NCBI GenBank assembly: GCA_001599935.1
Contig: BCIJ01000013.1
Location: 473,475 to 537,474 of the forward strand
DNA: 64,000 nucleotides
From: Holtermannia corniformis
Taxonomy: Eukaryota > Basidiomycota > Tremellomycetes > Holtermanniales
Direction of reading: 5' to 3'
Below, in pieces: positions 56,701 through 64,000 of this stretch (positions are counted from its first letter, which is position 1; each line of letters begins with the position of its first letter). The translations under genes were made by a program, and so were the position numbers. Below the pieces are notes generated by a model. The model worked only from the letters and a program-made list of their open reading frames with translations, did no database searches and was not told the origin of the DNA.

Positions 56701-58361
56701 GATGGGCGGAGCAGGGTACGCACAAAGTCACGAGGGAAGACGCTGAGACGGCTCAGTGGGCCGAGCAGAGACATCCACTCGATCTTGGCGGCTGTGGCAC
56801 TGGGCGCGACCCAGATGCTCATCTTGGGCAGCTATTCGCGCGTGAGCGATCAGACGGAGTCTCCACCTCGCGTGACTCACCAATGCTGCGATCGACTTGA
56901 CCTGTACGAGCACGCTCAGAGCACCGAGATACCGTCGCCACTCTGTGCCGAGGATATCAGGGGTCGGCGTGATCGCAAACCATTGCTGGAACAGGTAGCT
57001 GATCGTCGGCTCAATGACATTGTGCAGTTCAGATGCGTCAGCGCCGAAGCGTCCAGCCAGGTCGTTGAGGAACGGCAAGAGGTCACTGTTGGCCAAGGCG
57101 AGCTTTGGCGTTGGCGTGGTCGAGACTGATGATGTGAGAGGGTCGGAGCCGCCAGATGAGATGTGTGTCTGAGCGAGCAGGATTGGAAGGAATTCTTGTG
57201 GACCGACGGGTTTGCTGCGGCGTGATCAATGATGATACGAGCCTAGGTTGACAATCTACGCACCCGGCTGGTTGTGGGAACATGGAAGGATCCTCGAGCG
57301 TCAAACCGCAGTACGAGATGATCAGCGTCTTGATCGTGTCGAAGGCCTTTGCCCAAGACGCCTTGTCGTCTGCCGAGTAGGCCTACAGTGGTCAATAGAG
57401 GATGCAATGACGCAACGCGACGCTCACTATTCGATGCGTCTCCCGGTTCGCAATGTAGAGCCGGCGCCAACAGCCCGTGAGGTATTCAAAGACTGTCTCG
57501 TTCTCGGGTAGACCCGCGAGGATGGCGAGTTGATCGGGGTCATTGCTATTCACGGGATCAGCAACGTCACATCTCCCTGCAGGACATCAAACGCACGAAG
57601 CAGCCAGCACAGCAGGGTCCACTTGTAACCGAGCGATCAGAAGGCGATCGATGAGATCCAAGGACGTCCGTAGCGGTCGAACACGATCTGGACACGGTGT
57701 CAGTCACTCGAGGTTGAGACCTGCCGCAGACTAACCTGGCTCTTCATCCTCGATGTCTTTCTGCAGCTCCTTGAGCCAGCACAACTCGTAGTTGCTCTGA
57801 TCGGCCTCTGCTTTCTGTTGCCACCGATTTCATCAGCGAGCCGTCCATGCCTCGCGGAGACACCCACATCTAGAGTGACAGAGAACACGCGACCGACTTT
57901 CTCTGCCTCCCATTCACTGTACGGCTTGCTAGGCTGCTGGAGCTGCACCGTACTCGGAGAACTGACGACCCGAGGGCCGACCGGATCCAGCGACCTGCTG
58001 GCTGAATAGGTCACTGTCGGCTTTTTGGATGGTGCAGCTGGTGCCGAGTATGAGCCTCTGGCCGTCGTATTGATTGACCGCTTTGCAGGTCCCGTCGAGG
58101 ACGAAGGCTGCGAGGCGGTTGAAGGGGTGGAGGAAGGGGATGGGGTGGATAGCAGACGCGAAGCCGAGCTCGGTCCAGCCTGTCGGATCGGCGTCGGTTC
58201 TGCTGGAGGTGCAGCTGGCTGCGGTGTCACTGCTGGCTGAGCTCCCAGACGTGCCAGTCGCTTGAGCCGAATCTACGTTGAGCAGGATCAGCACCTCTGC
58301 ACGTCCTTCCGCCACCGGTGTCGACCTTTTCCTGCTCGTCTGCAGCATTGTTACCCGACAT
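53719..58361 (-). CDS. UFD2: Ubiquitin conjugation factor E4 (U-box ligase)
   Basis: Extends ubiquitin chains on substrates handed over by Cdc48. The start at 58361 gives MSGNNAADEQEK, joined by an intron to IRLKRLARLGAQPAVTPQPA, the usual Ufd2 opening; a Ser/Pro linker and KPYSEWEAEKVGRVFSVTLD follow. The Ufd2 core is visible throughout: ATRQMRNMMANQAEWD-like text around 54630 (TKINQTRNMMANQAEWDAR), IHAELMPPSDNFDQFIKFIN, VNMRRLFKKLWN-type sequence near 54850, CRNLHMTEELQILANGTYPA and FLSPGYVNNPFLKAKFVGV. The C-terminal U-box reads MMKDPVILPVSRQVIDRGTI, then SKEVDPFNNVPSVLLPSNEA. It ends AGDVMDLDEA. Roughly 1,200-1,300 residues in many exons, the largest leftward gene here. Confidence 0.93.
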
Positions 58362-58549
58362 TGCTTCTACCGCGCTGTGCTGCTTGTGGACTGTCAACTA
58401 GCTATGCCAGATCTCGACTTGACTGTACAAGATCGATGGCTGATGATGCGGCCGTGCTCAACTGTCCCACGCCCATCAGCAACCGCCGAGTGTTAGTCGA
58501 TCGTGTTTGCCATCATCAACCGCTCCGTCGAACCATACAAGCAATCACA
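58362..58549. promoter_or_regulatory. Short divergent promoter, UFD2 / CBC2
   Basis: Only 188 bp separates the two start codons. No specific element recognised. Confidence 0.4.
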
Positions 58550-59526
58550 ATGGCAGAGGTCGTGCAACCCCTCGACGTCCCGTCCTCGTACAAGGACTTT
58601 CGGTCAGAGGTATGCTTCCGAGCGATATGGACCAAGGCTGACCGCGCTCCAGCTCGACCGCGAGACCGAGCGCAAGTTGCTCGCCCAGTCATGCACCCTC
58701 TACGTGGGCAACTTGAGCTTTTACACGACCGAGGCGCAGATCTACGAGTGTCAGTACACTTATGGTGGCGCTCGTGTAGCCACTGATTCCTATACAGTGT
58801 TCTCGAGCTGCTCTAGCCCAGAGTCCGGCGGCGGTATCAAGCGGTGAGCAGTTTGGTTCAGGAGCGGAAGAGAGCTAACGGTTCACCCTAGTATCATCAT
58901 GGGTCTCGACAGAAATCAAAAGTCGGTACTCGAGCCGACATGACCGTCTCGGCGCTGATCCATCACTCAGAACACCCTGCGGCTTTGCTTTCGTCGAATA
59001 CTACCTGCATTCAGAGGCAGCCGCTTCACTCCGCTACATCTCGGGCACAAAGCTCGACGAGCGTGTGATCCGGTGCGACCTCGATCCAGGCTACAAGGAG
59101 GGTCGGCAGTTTGGTCGAGGACGGAGCGGTGGCCAAGTCCGAGACGAGTTCCGTCAAGAGTTTGACAGTGGCCGAGGTGGGTACGACGACTTGTATGGCG
59201 CTACGGGCTGACTCTGCAGGCGGATGGGGTCACCAGCGACTGGAGGCGGAGAGGTTGCGGCAACAAGAGCAGGACAGCATGCGTGAGCGCGCCCAATACG
59301 ATACGTATGCGAGCGCACAGGGTGGTCTCGGTATGGCTGGCGCGGACGTGCCGACGGGCGAGGGTCCGGAACGGGGCAGTGGTGCCGACCGCAAGCGTGG
59401 GCGGAGCGACGACTCGGACGACGACGACGCCAAGGTCAGTTGCAACCGACACATCGATCCGATAGCTGATCGTGATCAAAGCGTCAACGAGACGACGAAC
59501 GCGACTAGTCTCTCGTGCCACAGTAA
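58550..59526 (+). CDS. CBC2: Nuclear cap-binding protein subunit 2 (CBP20)
   Basis: Binds the m7G cap of nuclear transcripts with CBP80. It starts [20 protein letters not shown], then [20 protein letters not shown] with [14 protein letters not shown] (RNP2 region). [20 protein letters not shown] with VEYY carries RNP1. [20 protein letters not shown] and [20 protein letters not shown] with VRDEF are the conserved cap-binding C-terminal part. A DSGRGGWG segment, a charged coil ([20 protein letters not shown]) and an acidic [14 protein letters not shown] follow. The most economical end uses an intron from GTCAGT (about 59434) to GACTAG, adding SLVPQ and TAA at 59524-59526. That last exon is the weakest part of the model. 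Confidence 0.9.
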
Positions 59527-59648
59527 ACCAGTCATTTGTGCCATGCATTGCATTCCCCTATTGCTACAACTTGGCGCCATCAGGCCCGAATCTAGATCTA
59601 TCATAGCATGCCACCGGCCTTTGCTGCTACCTCTCGCTTTGCCGCCTC

Positions 59649-62197
59649 TTAGGCATGTTGTGCAGAACGCTCTCCGGCTGAAGGTTCTTTATCCTTGGCA
59701 TGCTTCAGCTTGCGTTCGGCTATACGCGCCTTGGCCGCCTCTTTCTGCGCCGCGTCATCTTCGCGATTCAGTGGATCTAGAGCCAAGCGTCAGCCCTGAG
59801 CCCATCGAGTAAAGTCAGACGTACGCGACTTGATGAACAAAACGGTCAGAACCAAGCAGAGCGCAATCAGCGGCGCCAACATTAGAAAGATGCCGCGGAT
59901 GCCTTGCGCTGCAGACGTTGTCAGTTTCGCGACTGATCGACGATCACCGAGGACGGACTGTAGGCTTCAAGGGCGAGATCCACCTGGTCGTCCGACAGAC
60001 CAAACGTCCGCAGACCCGTCGGGTCATTGATGAACCGCTCAATGTCGGACGCTGTGACGGTTGACCCTCGAAGGTGTTGCTGGACGACATTGTTCAGGAT
60101 CGCACTCGATGCTGGACGAGCGCAGACTGTGAGTCTGGGGTAGAAGAGAGGTAGTGGGGAACGCACCGGCCAATGCGATGGTACCACCGAGCATCCGGAC
60201 AAACATGCGCGTCCCGCTCGCGACGGCCATATCGCTGCGCGCGACGGCGACCTGGATCGCGACGAGCGCCGTTTGTGTTGTCTAGCACCGATTCAGTATT
60301 GGCAATTGGCGGATTCATCAGACAAGAACATACAGGACCAGCGCCGATACCGCACATCAACTGATAGCCCACCAGTTTGGCGATCGACGTGTGTCTGTCG
60401 ATCGTCGAGAGCAGACCTAGACCGATCGACCAGACAGTGAAGCCGAAGCGAAGATTCCACTGACAGCGAAAGGGATCAGCGAGTGTACCCTGGATGGCTG
60501 AGCAGAGACGCACGCGGTAATCCCCAGTCTTGGACACGATCAATCCCGAGATGAACGACGCAATGGTCAGTGTTGTGAGAAAGGGGATGAGGAGGACTCC
60601 TGAACGCGTCGCGCTGAGACCGCGCACGACTTGGAAGTACGAGGGGAGGTCTATAGGGCGTGAGCTTCCCTTTCGTGATACCGATAGCTTACAATATAGC
60701 GGGCCGTCTGTGCGTTCGGCTGATCAGCATGGCCACCAGAACCGCCTGCGCAGACTTACAAGTAGCCATGCCGCCCAGCAAAGCTGTTGCCATCGCTGCC
60801 GAAACGGTCGAGATCCGAAAGATGTGCACTTTGATCGCTGTTAGCCATCTGTCCTGCAAACAAGTATTCCACTCACTCGGAATGATCGGTAGCTTGACCC
60901 AGTAAGCCTCTAGCCACACAAAGAATGCGGCAAGCGCAATGCCAATGATCAAGCAACTCAGCACCGGCGCCGAGTCCCACGCAAACGTCTTGCCACCCCA
61001 ACTGAGCGCGAGCAAGATCAACAGTGCCCAGACGAGTGACAAGGCTGAGCCGGCATAGTCGAGCTGGCGGAGCTTGGTCTTGATGCTGCCTGTGACGGGT
61101 TTGAAGGGGAGGACGAAGAAGACGATCAAGATGGAGATGAATGTGAACGGTAGAGAGATATACTGCATTTTCGTCAGCTTGAGATGAAGGTTGATGGAGA
61201 GGGCGCACAAAGCACCAGCGCCAGTTGAGTTTCTCGGTGAAGATACCGCCGAGGATTGGACCTAGCGAGTTGCCAAGGGCCACGACGACGCCCATGTAAC
61301 CCTGATACTTTCCTCGCTCTTTCATCGTGACAACGTCGGAGACTAGAGTGCCGACTCAGTGGTTGATCACGACGGGGTAATCGACCTCGACATACTGATG
61401 ATCATAGATAGTGTGATAATGCCACCTCCACCCATGCCTTGTATCGCCCCTGCAAACTGTCAGCGGGATGATCCAGTGAGTGATTGCACTCACGGAAGAT
61501 GATGAGCTGAACGAGCGTCTGTGCAACGGCGCAAGCAATGCTACCAATGAAGAAGATGACCATTGCAAACATGAGCATCGCCTTGCGACCAAAGACATCC
61601 GACAGGCGACCGTATAGTGGTTGGCATGCTGTAGAGGTAAGGAGGTAGGCTGTACCACTGTGTGGTGTCAATGCTGTCACGGGATTCGTAAAGCAACGCA
61701 CACCCAGGCGACAATGTCTGCTCGACCAAAGACCTGTCCGAGCGTCGGTAGTGCCGTCGAGACGCTGTTGCCATTGTCAGCTGAGCCCTTGATTGCGTGT
61801 CTACTCACATTGTCTGGTCCAGCAAGCTACAGAACAAAGCAGAGGACAAGCCAACAAAGACCATAATGACCTGCTTTGTCGGTAACAAGTTTGTCTGGTC
61901 TTGGAGCTGGTACTTGTCCTTCTTGCCACCGGCCGCTTCGTCTTGACCCGGTTGCACGGCGATCGAAGCGTCCGAGCTACGCCGGGCGGGTCTCTCATCC
62001 TTTTCGTCCACATCGTTGTCCCGCTCAAGTTGGTTCTCGACATCCGGCGCGACTTCCACCTCCTCATGCTTGTCCATCGGCACATGGTGTCCAGTCTCGT
62101 TGGTCACCATGCGACGAAGTGACGTCCTCACATGGTCCGCAGACGATGCCGATGCCGTCCGCGACAGGCGCGAAGCACTGGTAGGATGGGCTACCAT
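59649..62197 (-). CDS. MFS drug:H+ antiporter, 14-helix (DHA2) type
   Basis: Plasma-membrane or vacuolar efflux pump. A long hydrophilic N-terminus ([20 protein letters not shown], then [20 protein letters not shown]) precedes the first helix [20 protein letters not shown] with QTI, then [12 protein letters not shown]. Motif A is [40 protein letters not shown] is the helix-4 motif. Further family marks are [20 protein letters not shown] (motif C), LNWRWCFV, a [20 protein letters not shown] helix and [20 protein letters not shown]. It ends on a long charged tail ([20 protein letters not shown]). Substrate is unknown; relatives export toxins, azoles or amino acids. It converges with CBC2. Confidence 0.88.
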
Positions 62198-62475
62198 GAG
62201 AAGGACGCGCTGGGGCGCAGTGGGACGATGGTCGTTGCTATCTGCTCGTGTGCATCCTTCAACTCGACAAGTACCATGCGAGAGCCAAACTGTGGCCGAT
62301 CACCGTCCGAGCCGAGTTCGGCACGGACATGGCCGATGCGGTGGGAGTGGCAGTCCGGTGACCGGGCTTGCCTGCTTATCAGCTGTTGTTGGTCTCGCAG
62401 CAATCTCGTAGGGAATGGTTGCACTGTTGCATCGCAAGGAGTTGCTTCAGCCCAAAGTGCGCCGTGTCACTACAA

Positions 62476-63066
62476 TCAGGAAGCTGTAAACCCCTGTACA
62501 TGACCCAAGGCAGCCCACCACGCGCTGCTCATGCTCTCCAGCTTGACGCCTTGCACTATGCTTGCGTCCTCTGCATTCGTGCCACTTTTCGTTTGGATGT
62601 GACCGTCTTGGAAGTCGCCTTGGTGCGTGTAACGCACGATGCTAGGCGACCCAGAGGGGTTGGCGAGCCATGTAGGACGTTGCGCTTCGAATAGCCGATC
62701 TGGGGAAGCGTCGAGGAACGTGCCAGCCTTCAGCGTGACTACCCGTTGGTACTGTTCGTTGAGACTTGCCAAGTCTTCCAGGCTGCTGCCCGTATCCACG
62801 ATCTGAACGTTGCGCCGAAGTAACGCTTCGCGTTTGTGCCGATTCGTTTCAGGCGGGACTAGTGCTACTATATCCCGGGAGGTTTTGGTAGCAGGGTCGG
62901 CAGTCAGGTGGAATATGGTAGTTAGGAGGGTAGACCAGGCATGATCGGGCTCTAGGCCTTTTGATGGATCGAACTGTACTACCACCGCTTCCCTGGGCGC
63001 GATAGCGCGTCCACCTAGGTCTTGCGGGGCGTACTCAGCGACGCGATGCAGCAAAGGAGACGCCAT
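62476..63066 (-). CDS. Unrecognised protein, possible degenerate glycosyltransferase-like
   Basis: Family not recognised. From MASPLLHRVAEYAPQDLGGR a single uninterrupted frame runs to the stop. The frame is also open upstream and encodes a hydrophobic segment (RRALVVIAVASAVVAW), so the full protein may be a type II membrane protein whose first exon I cannot place. PREAVVVQFDPS, LLTTIFHLTAD, RDIVALVPPETNRHKREALL and LASLNEQYQRVVTLKAGTFL with DASPDRLFEAQRP resemble the layout of GT8 (glycogenin-like) enzymes, where the equivalent place reads Leu-Asp-x-Asp. Here it is LKAG, so the metal-binding DxD would be missing. This comparison is from pattern memory and is weak. End at 62476. Confidence 0.5.
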   Translation of the reverse strand: MASPLLHRVAEYAPQDLGGRAIAPREAVVVQFDPSKGLEPDHAWSTLLTTIFHLTADPATKTSRDIVALVPPETNRHKREALLRRNVQIVDTGSSLEDLASLNEQYQRVVTLKAGTFLDASPDRLFEAQRPTWLANPSGSPSIVRYTHQGDFQDGHIQTKSGTNAEDASIVQGVKLESMSSAWWAALGHVQGFTAS

Positions 63067-63321
63067 GACCGCCAGCTGGCTCTTCCAAGCTACAACTGCT
63101 GATGCCACTGCAATGACGACCAGAGCGCGACGCCACAGCTGTTGCTTGCGCTCAGCGGGCCGTCGAGATTTGTCTGCTTGCAGTCTGTAAGACCTGCAAG
63201 ACGCAGCAAGTCTTGGTATGGTAGAGTGGATGCATCAACTGTACAAGTTGAGAGCGGTTGTGGGTCCCGCCTCAGTCACGTGACTACACACTGTACACGG
63301 CCCTCCCTCACATCCCGGCCT
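63067..63321. other. Region between the unknown gene and the retroelement fragment
   Basis: The part next to 63066 probably carries the 5' coding exon of the leftward unknown gene (hydrophobic frame up to about 63225). The rest shows nothing I recognise. Confidence 0.35.
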
Positions 63322-63807
63322 TCAACACAAGCGCAGGGCCTGCCGTTCATCTTCGACCTCGATCGTGAAGCCCTCTCCGTATTTGAGTGCGGCCTGGCGT
63401 AACCAGTCATCTGATAGTGGTTCGGTCATGCCAGGCTTGATGCGTGAGAGGGCGTCGACATGTGGTAGCTCTTTGCCGGGTCGGTAGATAATGGTCATGT
63501 TCGGGAGGAACGGTTGTAGGATCATTCGAAAGCGGTCCACCCGTCGGTTGTGGAGTAGGTGAGAGTTGGTTGCGAGGATGGTGAGGAGGGGTTTGTGGTC
63601 GGTCACGACCGTGAACGCTTGCCCATCGAGGAAGTGCTCGAACTTGAGAACACCCCACGCGAGGCCAGCGAGCTCGAGTTCCGTTATGTCGTAGTTTCGT
63701 TCATACGGACGGAGCAGGCGTGACGCGAAGGCGACTGGCCGTTCAACGAGGTCCCGTTTGAGTGGCGAGGTTGAGGGGGAAGTGTTACGGGCCAGGCGGA
63801 GGGACAA
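63322..63807 (-). mobile_element. Ty3/gypsy retrotransposon fragment: RNase H domain
   Basis: A 161-residue open frame shows the RNase H-like domain and tether of a Ty3/gypsy polyprotein: ERPVAFASRLLRPYERNYDI, TELELAGLAWGVLKFEHFLD, FTVVTDHKPLLTILATNSHL, RVDRFRMILQPFLPNMTIIY and RPGKELPHVDALSRIKPGM. The expected Cys-Asp-Ala start of RNase H and the reverse transcriptase upstream are replaced by unrelated Ser/Pro-rich sequence, and no integrase follows on the 3' side within the window. No LTR is visible. It looks like a truncated copy, though the frame is uninterrupted. Confidence 0.8.
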
Positions 63808-64000
63808 GAGGGGTTAACGGAGGGGTTGGGGGAATACGGGGATTGGCCGCGGCAGTGGCTGCGGCGGGGGACTTCTCGAACAATTGTACAAGCTCGAGTC
63901 TTCGAGAGCTTTAATCATAGGTTCTAAGCAAAGGCTACCCTAAACTCCCGAGGCCGCTTCCTGGTCCTCGTCTTGCCCATTACTCGTTACTCTACTTGCC
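63808..64000. other. Window end, no gene recognised
   Basis: 193 bp upstream of the retroelement frame. On the minus strand it encodes Pro/Ala-rich text without domains. A reverse transcriptase frame is not seen here. Confidence 0.3.

Noticed and set aside
1..64000. tRNA, rRNA, CRISPR, telomeric or centromeric features
   Set aside because: No B-box-containing tRNA-like fold, no tandem telomeric units and no spaced direct repeats were seen on either strand.

Overview
This is nuclear DNA of a fungus, most likely a basidiomycete with a compact, intron-dense genome. Almost every gene is split by 40-55 nt introns with GTGAGT-like donors and a CTGAC-type branch point shortly before YAG, intergenic gaps are short, and the gene set is eukaryotic and fungal (ERG7, SPA2, YPD1, a DUF1996 secreted protein, SLP1-type SUN protein, SSB-type Hsp70). 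The species cannot be fixed from the sequence; a small-genome Pucciniomycotina-like lineage would fit, as inference only. Exon structures were read by eye from splice signals and frame continuity, so gene ends are firmer than every internal splice site.

Layout. 1-569: 5' part of an unrecognised gene (-). 1421-6609: lanosterol synthase (ERG7) read in one continuous frame with a complete TAH18/NDOR1-type diflavin reductase. 6855-9007: SGNH hydrolase. 9280-11402: SSB-type Hsp70. 11643-13475: subtilisin-like protease. 13883-15020: short-chain dehydrogenase. 15074-16649 (-): DUF1996 secreted protein. 17081-17459: tiny CMC4 gene, tail to tail with DPH5 (17477-18636, -). 18818-21652: SLP1-type SUN protein. 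21710-24115 (-): Golgi pH regulator family protein. 24116-26464: gene-poor stretch with one doubtful gene. 26465-27618: small Cys-rich GPI-type protein with two homologous alternative last exons. 27731-29053 (-): Sec14-like protein. 29623-30043: TIM10. 30192-31872 (-): HAT1. 32875-36046: SPA2. 36240-37955: SET-domain protein. 38065-39747 (-): formate dehydrogenase. 40180-41782: fungal protein of unknown function. 42042-42669 (-): YPD1. 43161-44950 (-): DENND11/LCHN-like protein. 45127-48111: NOP9. 48334-50298: aquaporin built from micro-exons. 50405-51581 (-): SH3 protein. 51840-53553 (-): PDA1. 53719-58361 (-): UFD2. 58550-59526: CBC2. 59649-62197 (-): MFS transporter. 62476-63066 (-): unrecognised protein. 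63322-63807 (-): Ty3/gypsy RNase H fragment.

Most genes are independent housekeeping genes rather than a cluster. They alternate in orientation, giving many tail-to-tail pairs with 17-260 bp gaps and several short divergent promoters. The strongest unusual signals are the ERG7-TAH18 gene fusion, the duplicated alternative terminal exon that would switch a secreted protein between soluble and GPI-anchored forms, and micro-exons of 7-20 nt, most strikingly four in the aquaporin gene.
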